From Gemmatimonadetes bacterium SCN 70-22 (GTDB lineage: Bacteria > Gemmatimonadota > Gemmatimonadetes > Gemmatimonadales > Gemmatimonadaceae): DNA of 64,000 nucleotides. The DNA lies in contig MEDZ01000002.1 of assembly GCA_001724275.1 (NCBI GenBank), positions 186,001 to 250,000 of the forward strand. Direction: 5' to 3'. Numbering within the stretch: the first letter of the stretch is position 1; each line of letters begins with the position of its first letter. The notes beneath the pieces are model-generated. The model was not told the DNA's origin. It did not search any database and saw only the letters and a program-made list of their open reading frames with translations. The position numbers were made by a program, and so were the translations under genes. Shown here piece after piece: positions 35,247 to 44,032 of the stretch.

Positions 35247-35540
35247 TCATCGTCTCCGAATGGAGTATACGAGAATGTCAATCTCATCTGGCCCCTTTCG
35301 CGTGGTAGCCCAGATGGTCGAGTCGGTGGCGTCCTGTAGCAGAATCCCAGGCGCGAGCTCAAACGCCCCAGTACGTCGCCACCGCTGCCATATCTCCCAT
35401 GCGCTTCTTCTTGGGTCAGATGTTATGCGCTCGAGCAACAGAGCAGTCCTGGAAGCACGCACCGATCGGCGAATCGCCGGCAGCTGTGAGGGTTGAACGA
35501 CTGATGCGAGCAGGACTGGAGTTACCAGACTTTCGTGGAG
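35247..35540 (-). pseudogene. C-terminal gene fragment next to the IS3 transposase
   Basis: The minus strand has an open frame ending at 35247 with coding-like composition (SAWEIWQRWRRTGAFELAPG, then ATTRKGPDEIDILVY). It remains open upstream until the IS3 sequence begins near 35540, with no convincing start. It may be the 3' end of a gene disrupted by that element. No family was recognised. The rest of 35142-35578 shows nothing more. Confidence 0.35.
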
Positions 35541-35578
35541 GGTGCTAGAGTCGAGCGCGTCAACGAGAGGAAGCGCCC

Positions 35579-36318
35579 GTGCCAGCGAAGCCCAAGGGAG
35601 ATCGCGTTCGACGAAAGTACGAGTTGATCACGGCGCATCGAAAGCAGTTTCCGACCGAAGTCATGTGCCGGGAGCTGGGGGTCGCGCCCAGTGGGTACTA
35701 CCAGTGGGTGAAGTGCCCGCTGTCAGCGCGGGCGGTGGAAGACGCGCGATTGTTGCGATTGATCCGCGCGTCGTTCACGGCAAGCCAGGGCGTGTACGGG
35801 GCGCCTCGGGTGTTCCTCGATCTGCGGGAGGCAGGCGAGACGTGCAGCAAGCATCGTGTCGCCCGCTTGATGCGGGAGAACGGGCTCCGTGCGCTGCATG
35901 GCTATCGCACGCGCCGCTGGGAGGTCGGCAAGCCGGCGGTGCTGACGCCGCACGTTCTCCCGCGCCAGTTCTCGCCGACGAAACCCAACGCGGCCTAGTC
36001 GACGGACATCACGTACATCCGGACATGGCAGGGGTGGCTCTATCTCGCGGTCGTCATCGATCTGTTCTCCCGCAAGGTCGTCGGGTGGGCCGCGGGCTCG
36101 ACGATCCACGGCGAGCTGGTCTTGGACGCGCTAGCATCGGCTGTAAAGCAGCGGCGGCCGCGCGGCACCAGCATTCACTCCGACCAAGGTGTGCAATTCG
36201 GCAGCTATGCCTGGCGGCGCTTCTGCCGCTCCCATCAGCATGAACCGAGCATGAGCCGGAAAGGCAACTGCTGGGACAATGCCGTGGCGGAGTCCTTCTT
36301 CAGCAGCTTGCAGACAGA
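35579..36318 (+). pseudogene. IS3-family transposase (OrfB-type integrase) with internal amber stop
   Basis: The first 139 codons encode the N-terminal part of an IS3-type integrase (ITAHRKQFPTEVMCRELGVA, SGYYQWVK, GVYGAPRVFLDLRE, HRVARLMRENGLRALHGYRT). A TAG at 35996 stands where related proteins have tryptophan, and the same frame then continues with the DDE domain: Asp at 36005 (TDITYIRTWQGWLYLAVVID), Asp at 36182 (IHSDQGVQFGS) and Glu at 36290 (NAVAESFFSSL). Homology stops near 36310, where the C-terminus is replaced by unrelated sequence. No OrfA is seen upstream. The element is inactive. Confidence 0.85.
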
Positions 36319-36512
36319 TTGCATGGCGAAGCAGTCAGAGCGTATTGCGGGCAGGCCTCACGGCCGCGACTGCTATCACTGTGCAGATGCCCCGCGCCCT
36401 TCCTCGCGGCCATCTGAGAGATTGCGCGAGCTGAACCGCACAAGGCCTTCCGGAGGCTTGATGCTGTGAGCACCTGTGGTGGTTGCAGGCGGGCAAGCGC
36501 GTCGACTGGTTG

Positions 36513-37100
36513 CTGCAAAGGCTGCCTTGTCCTCGCCAGCGCGCTCATGATGTCTAGGAGGTGGCGCATGCATGCAGTGGGTGCGACTGACGTCAGCAGT
36601 GACGTCCTCCCGGGAATCGACGGCAGATGGAACAGAGAGTGGCTCCGCGTCCGAGGACCTCCACGAACCCCAAGAGGCACGACCTTGAAGCGGTCGACGT
36701 TCTCGGAGGAGCAGATCGCCTACGCCCCGAGGCGGGCGGAGCGCGGGAACCCGGTGTGCGCTGTCCGCTGGCAGATCGAGGTCAGCGCGGGGGCATTCTA
36801 CGTCTGGAAGCAGTGCCATGCCCACCTCAGCGTGCGCGAGCCCCGACGCCTGCGCCAACACGAGGAGGACGCGCACGCTGGGTGCTCGAAGCGTTCGATG
36901 TCTCGCGGGCGCGCGCCTGTCGCCCGGTCGGCTTCTCCCGGGTGGCGCGGTATCGGCCGAGTCGAGCCAAGGACCCGTGCGTGCTCCGGCGGAGCGCGTA
37001 TAGCGACGACCCTCCCCATTGAGCCTGTGTCCGTGTCAGCCCCAGCGAGTCCGCGCGTACCCTCTTCCCTTCACGCCAGGCGCCGACTGCCCGTATGCGA
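36513..37100 (+). pseudogene. IS3/IS407-like relic B (OrfA plus pieces of OrfB)
   Basis: From 36685 a frame reads KRSTFSEEQIAYAPRRAERG, then VSAGAFYVWKQCHAHLSV and RRLRQHEEDAH, a clear but decayed IS407-group OrfA whose start codon is now TTG. A different frame then carries the beginning of OrfB (LEAFDVSRARACRPVGFSRV, ARYRPSRAKDP) and jumps to remnants of its C-terminus (YSDDPPH, VSPSESA). Frameshifts and an internal deletion make it non-functional. Its ends match relic A at 34070-34348, so both descend from one element. The sequence from 37101 to 37180 holds nothing recognisable. Confidence 0.75.
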
Positions 37101-37180
37101 CTGGAGAAGCGATGGGGAGCGCTCAGGGCGAGATGTGCCGGCCACGGGCCGGCTGCACAGGAACATCTGAACGTGCTCGC

Positions 37181-39232
37181 TCAGCGACGAACTCCGGGAG
37201 GCAGCGCGAAAGCGACGATCCAGTCGCCAGGCGCACCGATCCCGCTCCTGCCTCCTGCGGCGATGACGACGTACTGCCGCCCGTCGAGCACATACGTCAT
37301 CGGTGACGCTTGTCCTCCGGCAGGCAACTGCTGCTCCCACAACTGCGCACCATCGTCCACGTCGAAGGCGCGTAGCTTCCCGTCCTGTGAGGCCGCAACG
37401 AAGACTACGCCGCCTGCGGTCACGAGCGGTCCGCCGAAGGTGAGCGAACCCCACGCGCGATGTTGCCGGTGATCTCTGAGCCACGGCACCGTGCCAATCG
37501 GGCGTTGCCACGCGATCCGTGCGTCCGTCGAGCCGAGGTCGACTGCCACGAGGGCACCCCACGGCGGCGGAGAGCAGGGTGTTCCCGATGGGGCAATCAA
37601 CGGGGCGCGAGTGGCAACGTACGGCGTACCAGGCTGCAGCATCACCTCTCCACTGCCGTGTAGCGCAAGGCGCTCCGTGATCGCATCCCGCGGATGCAGT
37701 CGCACCACCATGGCCACTCGCTTCAGCGTGGTGATGAGGCGTTGGCGCACGGGATCCCACGCCATGCCGTCCCAGTTGATGCCGCCCCAGAAGCCAGGCC
37801 ACTGTAGCGTGCCCTTCAACGACGGCGGCGTGAAGATCCCGTCGTTGCGCAGCGACTCGGCCGCCGCCCTGCAGAATGCGCGTTCCTCATTCGTGACGCC
37901 GAACATCGAGTCGGGCGAGAGGCCAGTCCCGAGGAGCGGCGGAGGGCTCGTGGAGAACGGCTGCGTTGGCCAAGCGGTCTCCTCCTCTACGTCGCTGGAA
38001 GGTACCGTTCGCTCCTCGACCGGGATCACGGGCTCACCAGTCTCGCGATGCAGCACGAAGATCATGCCGCTCTTGGTGCCGACGATCACGACGGGTATCC
38101 GTCCGGCACTCCGCACGAGTTCAGCGAGGATGGGGTGCGCGGCGACATCGTAGTCCCACAGGTCGTGATGCACCACTTGAAAGCTCCACGCCACCCGTCC
38201 CGTGCGGGCTTGAAGCGCGACCACCGAGTTTGCGTAGTCATTGCGGCCCGCGCGATTCCCACCGAAGAAATCGGGCGCGGCGCTCGCCGTGGGAACAAAG
38301 ACGAGATCCCGCACCGGGTCGACAGTGATCAGGGACCACGCGTTACCGCCGGTGGTGGTCCTCGCCTCCATTGCGCGCCAGTGACGCCATGCAGCATCGG
38401 AAGGCTCGCGTGGAATGGGGTCAAATGCCCATCGAATCACGCCCGAACGAGCATCAAACGCGCGCACAACGCCGGAGGCCGTACCGGCACCGACGGTCTC
38501 GCGTATGGCAGAGCCGACGATGACGAGATCGTGCAGAATGGCGGGAGGGGACGTGACGGCGAGGTTCGACGTGGCGGCGTCCGAACCGGCAAGGCCAGCG
38601 CCTCGCGTGAGATCGACCTCACCGTCGCGCCCGAAGCCTGCGCAGCGTTGTCCATTCACGCCGTCGAGCGCGATGAGCCGAGCATCCAGCGTCGCCACGA
38701 ACACGCGTGTCGCACACGCCGATGACTTCTGGGCGAGTGTATCCACCCAAACGGCGATGCCCCGAGACACGAACCCTTCGGGATTGCTCGCGGTGCGGGA
38801 GATGCCCGGATCGAAGGTCCAGCGGATCGCGCCATCGGTGGGATCCAGCGCGAGCACGCGGCCGAACGGCGTCGACACGTAGAGCGTGCGGCGTCGCATC
38901 ACCGCCGTAGTCTCGAAGCGATAGGGTGACGCGGCCCGCGATGCCGCCTGTGAGGGGTCGCGTGCCAGCGAAGGCTCATGGCCCGCATCGCGAGGCCAGT
39001 CACCGGTGCGTTGGACCCACGCTTGGCGAAGTCGATGCACGTTACGTCGCGAGATGGTGCGCGCGCCGGAGAATCGCGTGCCTGTGATCGAGCCAGCCGG
39101 CGTATCCCACTCGAGGTCGGGTAACGCCGATGGTGGCGTCCGGTCGGCGTTGCAGCGCACGAGAACAGTCCACGTGAGAATGAGTGACAGCAGGCGCATC
39201 CGTCGTGACCGCGCAAGAGCTCGGTGCGGCAT
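37181..39232 (-). CDS. PQQ-dependent dehydrogenase, probable lipoprotein
   Basis: A quinoprotein dehydrogenase of about 683 residues with the eight-bladed propeller of glucose/quinate-type enzymes but no multi-helix membrane domain. The N-terminus MRLLSLILTWTVLVRC looks like a lipoprotein signal. Propeller landmarks are DLEWDTPAGSITGTRFSGA, RFETTAVMRRRTLYVSTPFG, the D-x-D-like DYDVAAHP block within VVHHDLWDYDVAAHP, PGFWGGINWDGMAWDP and the C-terminal GGQASPMTYVLDGRQYVVIA. The start at 39232 is preceded by GAGG at a good distance; 39199 and 39334 are alternatives. It is divergent from an AraC-type regulator, which may control it. The sugar or alcohol substrate is not predictable. Confidence 0.88.
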   Translation of the reverse strand: MPHRALARSRRMRLLSLILTWTVLVRCNADRTPPSALPDLEWDTPAGSITGTRFSGARTISRRNVHRLRQAWVQRTGDWPRDAGHEPSLARDPSQAASRAASPYRFETTAVMRRRTLYVSTPFGRVLALDPTDGAIRWTFDPGISRTASNPEGFVSRGIAVWVDTLAQKSSACATRVFVATLDARLIALDGVNGQRCAGFGRDGEVDLTRGAGLAGSDAATSNLAVTSPPAILHDLVIVGSAIRETVGAGTASGVVRAFDARSGVIRWAFDPIPREPSDAAWRHWRAMEARTTTGGNAWSLITVDPVRDLVFVPTASAAPDFFGGNRAGRNDYANSVVALQARTGRVAWSFQVVHHDLWDYDVAAHPILAELVRSAGRIPVVIVGTKSGMIFVLHRETGEPVIPVEERTVPSSDVEEETAWPTQPFSTSPPPLLGTGLSPDSMFGVTNEERAFCRAAAESLRNDGIFTPPSLKGTLQWPGFWGGINWDGMAWDPVRQRLITTLKRVAMVVRLHPRDAITERLALHGSGEVMLQPGTPYVATRAPLIAPSGTPCSPPPWGALVAVDLGSTDARIAWQRPIGTVPWLRDHRQHRAWGSLTFGGPLVTAGGVVFVAASQDGKLRAFDVDDGAQLWEQQLPAGGQASPMTYVLDGRQYVVIAAGGRSGIGAPGDWIVAFALPPGVRR

Positions 39233-39361
39233 GTATGTGACCTCTTGCGTGCATCCGTTCCGACATGCAGTCTCGAAGTCGCCTGCAATCGGTGCCGCGA
39301 GCGTGAGTTCGCGCGCGGACGTGACGCGCTTCATGGGATGCGGGAGCTTCGGGAGGAGGGG

Positions 39362-40216
39362 ATGGGCGGAAGGACAACGCTACACGTCGTAGGGCTGCTC
39401 GACACTGACGTCCAACGATCGACCGTCATCCGTGCGCTCGCGCAGCTGGAGGGCGGTATGGTTCTCAACGACGTCGTCGATTTCCTACAGTCCGTCAGGC
39501 GAGATGCGCCAGATGCGGTGGCGATCGGCGTTCTGGGTCCTCGGGGCGGCACCAACGCCCCCTTGGTGGGACGGTTGCAGCGAGATCATCCGAGCGTCGG
39601 GATTGTCGTCGTCTGTGACACGACCTCGACCGCTGTGCAGCAGCTGTTGCACCTGGCGCGTGCCGGTGCCGACGAGGTGATGCTGATCTCGACGGCATCG
39701 CCCGCCGAACTGGCAGCGGTCGTGGAGCGGGCTTGCGCGAGACGCCGGGAGGGGTCCGTCTGGCATCGCATCGCGCCCGCCGTCCCCGCAGAGTGTCACG
39801 ACATCTTCGAGTTCTGCTTCACGAGTTCGCTCCGGCGACGAAGCGTGGGATCGCTGGCTCAACATCTCGGCATCGACAGGTCCACCATCGCGTCGCGACT
39901 CAGGCGGGCCGGACTGCCGCCTGCACATGCCATCTTGTCTTGGTCGCGGTTGATTGCAGTGACGGGACTGATGGAGTCGTCGCGCATGTCGATAGAGCAG
40001 GCGGCGCTTCGGGCGGGATTCGAGTCAGCGACGGGGTTGCGGGCGTTTACGCGGCGCTTGCTGGGTGCTGCGCCGCGCGCGGTTGCGGCGCGCGGTAGGA
40101 GTCACGTCGAACAGTTGTTCTTCGCGTTGATCGATGGGCGTGACGTGCACGAACGAATCGAGTCCTCAGCGCCGCTGGCCAGTCGGGCGTCTCGGCGAAA
40201 CCAGCAGTTCCGATGA
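39362..40216 (+). CDS. AraC-type regulator with degenerate receiver-like N-terminal domain
   Basis: A 284-residue protein starting at an ATG behind a strong GGAGGAGGGG ribosome-binding site; the frame is open upstream to 39224. Residues 1-125 look like a receiver fold (TLHVVGLLDTDVQRSTVIRA, VGIVVVCDTTSTAVQQLLHL, ARAGADEVML), but the phospho-acceptor position reads AIGVLGPRG with no aspartate. The C-terminal half has a compact AraC-like helix-turn-helix pair (SVGSLAQHLGIDRSTIASRL, then SIEQAALRAGFESATGLRAF). It probably binds the 129-base gap it shares with the divergent PQQ dehydrogenase gene. Phosphorylation-independent control is inferred. Confidence 0.75.
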   Translation: MGGRTTLHVVGLLDTDVQRSTVIRALAQLEGGMVLNDVVDFLQSVRRDAPDAVAIGVLGPRGGTNAPLVGRLQRDHPSVGIVVVCDTTSTAVQQLLHLARAGADEVMLISTASPAELAAVVERACARRREGSVWHRIAPAVPAECHDIFEFCFTSSLRRRSVGSLAQHLGIDRSTIASRLRRAGLPPAHAILSWSRLIAVTGLMESSRMSIEQAALRAGFESATGLRAFTRRLLGAAPRAVAARGRSHVEQLFFALIDGRDVHERIESSAPLASRASRRNQQFR

Positions 40217-40307
40217 AATACCGACTGCAATGCACGGCACCGGAGGCAGTGCGACGCGCCTCAATTGCCGTGCGCGTGTTCGACTGCAGTAAGGCGCCAT
40301 CTACGCC

Positions 40308-40961
40308 TCACCATCCGCGCTCAGAGCCTCGTGCTTCAAGCATGCGCCTAGCCAGGTCGTTCTTTACCGCCTTCGTTCTGTACAGGTCGCGCGCTATCGC
40401 ACGGCCCTCGGCCCCTCTGTCATCGGCCAGTATCTCGACCGCCGTTGCCGCGACGATGCTCGACAACAAGGCCTGCTGGCGGAGGTATCCCAAGAGCGCC
40501 GAGGAACGGTCGAGGTTGCTGAGTCGCTTCAGTGCTCCTGCACGTGCATCCACGTACGAGGACGACTCAGCGATTCGCCGAAGCCGCTTCGCAGCGCCCG
40601 AATACGGAGTGCCACGAACGTCTCCCGGCAAGCCGGACTCGCCCAGTCCAGCGAGATGCAGGAACCCGATGGCGACCGATCTCGCGCGGGTATTAGCCAC
40701 ATCGTCGACTGACGGCTCGATTGCGATCGCAGTAAGTGTGTCTGCGATTTCATCCATCAACGCGCGACTCTCTGGTTTGCGCGCCTGCGTGAGAATCGGA
40801 AGTGCTCGGCCATCGTTGCCATCGGTGCGAATGGAACGAGCAATGCGGGAAGCGAGCGATACCGCCTGCGCGGGCGGGCTCGCAGTGGTTTGTGCACTTG
40901 CTTCTATCGGCAGCCACAGCAAGAACAAGCAGAGCCGAAAGATTGTCGGCGGCATGAGCAT
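40308..40961 (-). CDS. Exported helical protein of unknown function
   Basis: A 217-residue protein with a signal peptide (TIFRLCLFLLWLPIEASAQ) and an otherwise alpha-helical mature part rich in arginine and alanine, with paired-helix segments (YVDARAGALKRLSNLDRSSA, VAATAVEILADDRGAEGRAI) reminiscent of HEAT-type repeats. No family was recognised. Its ATG follows the stop of the upstream lipoprotein gene by one base, so the two are coupled and probably act together. GC content is lower than in the backbone genes. Confidence 0.6.
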   Translation of the reverse strand: MLMPPTIFRLCLFLLWLPIEASAQTTASPPAQAVSLASRIARSIRTDGNDGRALPILTQARKPESRALMDEIADTLTAIAIEPSVDDVANTRARSVAIGFLHLAGLGESGLPGDVRGTPYSGAAKRLRRIAESSSYVDARAGALKRLSNLDRSSALLGYLRQQALLSSIVAATAVEILADDRGAEGRAIARDLYRTKAVKNDLARRMLEARGSERGW

Positions 40962-40962
40962 C

Positions 40963-42045
40963 TCAGCACCACTGATAGTAGGACTGCGCCCAACCAGAAC
41001 CAGTAATCCACCAGCCCGAGAAGTTGGTGTACGGTCCTGTGTTCTGCGCAGCGTCAATGATCCCGCGGACGCGGAGGTGTGCAAAGTCGTACTCCTCCTT
41101 TGCCGCGGTCACAAGCGCTGTCGATGTCGAGCGCGCGAGCGGTTCCCACAAGGCGTAGACGTCATTATTGACGTACTTCGCAGCACCAACACCAGCCGTC
41201 ATATGGCGCGCTTCATGGCTCCAGATGCACGACACCAGGTTGTTGAAGGGAACGATGTTGCCAGTGCAAACCGCATTCGCCTGGTACACACTCGCCGAAC
41301 CATACACGGAGGCCGCCGCGCATGCCGACACAAGCGTTGCCGGAGCGAAGGCCAAGGTGTACGCCGGCCCGTTGGTGCGGTATCGCGGCGAGATTTGCGT
41401 CCTCAGGTCCATGTAGGCCGACATCTCATTGACATAGTAGAGACCTGCATTGGGGCCGGTGCTGCCGACTTGCGCAACGGAGAGTCCATTGCTGGAGCTT
41501 AGCTCGGCCACCCTCGGGATGAAGAATTGCGCGGCGTCGGAGCTCGACGTGCAGAGCTTGCTCGCCGTCAACCCGTCCCAGTTCTCCTGAATGCAGACGT
41601 CGATGTCACCTGGCTGTCCCGTCGAGCCGCCCACCACTGACGCCCAACTCACTGCGCGCCTGGGAACGCTGACGCCATAGCTCAGCGTCTGCTGCTGGCC
41701 ATTGCCATCCGTGTAGGTCACCGTTGCCGTGCCGCTGGCCACCATCGACCCAGACCACGACAGAGTCGAGCTTGGTCCGGCGATCACAACGCCCGCAGCC
41801 GTCTCGAAACTCCACGACGGGTTGCCCGTCGGTGGGATCCCTGCGGCAGTACAGGTCGCGGTGCCGAGAAATGCCGAGGGTTGAGTGCACGACATTGACG
41901 GGGGAGACGGTGTCCCGGTGCCGAGAGGCTCGTCCCACCCCCACTTCAACCGTCCCTCCTCGGGGCCCGTCGGATTTCCTGCATCATGGCACCCGCTCAC
42001 TGCAAGCAGTACCCCGCATACCCCCCACAGATTCCAGTGGCGCAT
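40963..42045 (-). CDS. Lipoprotein with HExxH motif, putative metalloprotease-like
   Basis: A 360-residue lipoprotein: the signal RHWNLWGVCGVLLAVSGC ends in a good lipobox. After a linker, residues about 50-120 look like an immunoglobulin-like domain (PSWSFETAAGVVIAG, SGTATVTYTDGNGQ). The C-terminal half contains CIWSHEARHMTAG, an HExxH sequence that could bind zinc, along with several cysteines (DVCIQENWDG, KLCTSSSD, SACAAAS, AVCTGN) suited to disulfides. No third zinc ligand can be assigned, so protease activity is only possible. The downstream gene is coupled to it. Confidence 0.6.
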   Translation of the reverse strand: MRHWNLWGVCGVLLAVSGCHDAGNPTGPEEGRLKWGWDEPLGTGTPSPPSMSCTQPSAFLGTATCTAAGIPPTGNPSWSFETAAGVVIAGPSSTLSWSGSMVASGTATVTYTDGNGQQQTLSYGVSVPRRAVSWASVVGGSTGQPGDIDVCIQENWDGLTASKLCTSSSDAAQFFIPRVAELSSSNGLSVAQVGSTGPNAGLYYVNEMSAYMDLRTQISPRYRTNGPAYTLAFAPATLVSACAAASVYGSASVYQANAVCTGNIVPFNNLVSCIWSHEARHMTAGVGAAKYVNNDVYALWEPLARSTSTALVTAAKEEYDFAHLRVRGIIDAAQNTGPYTNFSGWWITGSGWAQSYYQWC

Positions 42046-42298
42046 CTGCCGTCCTCGTCGAGCGCGTTGGGAATGCAGTACCACGAGTGGCCGGGCGATG
42101 CGCGATGGGCAGACGTCATCGTCGTCCCGGGTACGATACGATGCACGAAAGTGGGTGCGAGAGCGGCGAGCGCCAGTTCGGAATGTGGTGGGAGCGTCTG
42201 GTTTTGTGGCGATCGACTTCGGACAGGCTGACGTCCTCCTGGACAGTCTCGCCCGTGCCGTCCCCCCGATGGGAGATCTTACCGACCGGTGATGCACA

Positions 42299-44032
42299 TC
42301 ACCGACCCTCCCCCAACCGCCTCATATCCCCCACCAGCGCCTCCACGCCTAACGACTCCCCCAGGAAGTCCCGCAGCACCTCCCGCGTCGGCCGCGACAG
42401 CCCGAAGCGATACAGCCGATTCGACAGCCAATCGTACATCTTCTTGTCCGGGCGCCAGAATGGCCCGCGCTGCTCGCGCACGCGCGCACGCAACTGGGCG
42501 GTGATCATCGCCCCCAGGGCATAGTTCATCATATACCCCGGGCTGTCGACCAGCTGCCCGCGCATCGCCCACCACCCCCACTCGGGGTGCGGCACGATGT
42601 GGAGATACTCGCTGGTGATCGCCGCCCACTCGGCGTTGGGGTCGCGCGAGGGGTCGGCGTGGACGCGCAACTCGAGCAGCGCCCACGCCACGTCGAGGGC
42701 GATGGACGCGTACTTCCCGCGCAGCGACGCCGCCACCGGAGCGCTGCCCCCCAGGTAGCGCTGCTGCCACTCCGGTTCGAACGCCTCCATTTCTAGCAGG
42801 TCGGCCAGCGCCTCGGTGAACGGGTCGCTGTCGGGCCAGTCGGCGAAGGCCGGGCGCGTCGCCACCGCGCTCACGTGAATGGCGTGCCCGGTCTCGTGCA
42901 GCAGCTCCACCAGGTTGTCGAAGCCCCCCACGCGATACGTCGCGAAGACCCACGCCTCGCGCTCTCCGTATTTGCCGCGGCGCAGCCGCGCCGGCTTGCC
43001 GAACTGGGTGAAGGCGACGGGCGTCTTCCCCTCGCGCGGATCGAGGTCGAAGTGGATGCCAAGCGTCTCCGGATCGGCCCCCTGGTCGCGATAGAAACGG
43101 TCGTTCACCTCGCGTAGCGCGGCGCGGTTGATGCGCGGCGACAGGGTGCGGCTGGCGGCGCCGTTGTCGTAGTACCAATCCCACGGTTCCACGCGCGCAG
43201 GCGGCGTGTGGTCGCGCCACGCCTCCAGGATGCGCACCAGCATCGGCTCCACCTGCGCCGGGTCGATCCTCAACGAGCGGGCGGCCGCGGCGATCGGCGA
43301 CCCCTCGCGCCGCCAGCGCTCGGCGCTCAGCGCCAGCATCGTCCGGTATGGCGACGCCGGCGAGCCGTCGCCGGTGACCGACCGCCACAGCGGCTGCAAT
43401 GACAGGAACAGCGCGCGCCGCTGCTCCGCCGACGGCTCCGTCCCCAGCCGCCCCAGCACGGTCAATCGATCGCTGGTGTCGGTCGGAGTCACGACCCGCC
43501 TCGCCTCGGCGCCGTAACACGCATAGATGCGCGCCGACAGCCGCTGGAGGGCGCTGTCGCCGGTGGCCAGCGCCGACGGGGAGTACTGGCACGACTCGGC
43601 CACCGGCTCCGACGATGGCGACCGCTCCTCCTCGACCCAGGCGGACTCGTCCAGCAGCCGTCGCATCGTGCGCACCGCATGCCCGTCCTCGCCCCCCAGG
43701 CGCGCGGTGTCGAGCCCCTCCAGCCCCTCGGCCACCCGCTCGCGCAGCGCCCGGTGGGCGCGCCGCATGTCGGCCAGCGACACTCCGCGCAGGTTGCCGG
43801 CAACCCCCCGGGCGTCGGTGACGTAAATCTGGAAGTAGAGCTCGCGCGTGTCGGCAAACTGGTTCTCGAGCCGTCCCAGCTGCTCGCTCGCCGTCCCGCC
43901 GAGTGGGGGAACCGGCGACTGGATGCAGCCGCCCACCGTCACGATGACGACGAGTGCGGCGAACGCCCGACGCGCCCGGCTTCTGTTCGGGCTAATTTGG
44001 CGATACTCCCTTTGTCCACAGGTTGCGTTCAT
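42299..44032 (-). CDS. Lipoprotein zinc metallopeptidase with HExxH motif
   Basis: A protein of about 577 residues with a lipoprotein-type N-terminus (AFAALVVIVTVGGC) followed by a long helical domain and a gluzincin-type catalytic region: VELLHETGHAIHVSAV, with HETGH near residue 379, and DPFTEALADLLEMEAF as the likely glutamate-ligand helix. The architecture resembles M2/M3-like dipeptidyl carboxypeptidases, and PHPEWGWWAMRGQ is characteristic of this exported group. The only standard start giving the whole signal is the ATG at 44032, which overlaps the start codon of the divergent acyl-CoA dehydrogenase. Substrate unknown. Confidence 0.8.
   Translation of the reverse strand: MNATCGQREYRQISPNRSRARRAFAALVVIVTVGGCIQSPVPPLGGTASEQLGRLENQFADTRELYFQIYVTDARGVAGNLRGVSLADMRRAHRALRERVAEGLEGLDTARLGGEDGHAVRTMRRLLDESAWVEEERSPSSEPVAESCQYSPSALATGDSALQRLSARIYACYGAEARRVVTPTDTSDRLTVLGRLGTEPSAEQRRALFLSLQPLWRSVTGDGSPASPYRTMLALSAERWRREGSPIAAAARSLRIDPAQVEPMLVRILEAWRDHTPPARVEPWDWYYDNGAASRTLSPRINRAALREVNDRFYRDQGADPETLGIHFDLDPREGKTPVAFTQFGKPARLRRGKYGEREAWVFATYRVGGFDNLVELLHETGHAIHVSAVATRPAFADWPDSDPFTEALADLLEMEAFEPEWQQRYLGGSAPVAASLRGKYASIALDVAWALLELRVHADPSRDPNAEWAAITSEYLHIVPHPEWGWWAMRGQLVDSPGYMMNYALGAMITAQLRARVREQRGPFWRPDKKMYDWLSNRLYRFGLSRPTREVLRDFLGESLGVEALVGDMRRLGEGR

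Noticed and set aside
36122-36469. Separate 115-residue gene after the transposase
   Set aside because: It is the same frame as the transposase beyond the amber codon and contains the DDE residues, so it is the second half of the broken gene.
33028-42290. Prophage or integrative element
   Set aside because: No integrase, tRNA attachment site, phage structural or conjugation gene was found; only IS relics and cargo-like genes.
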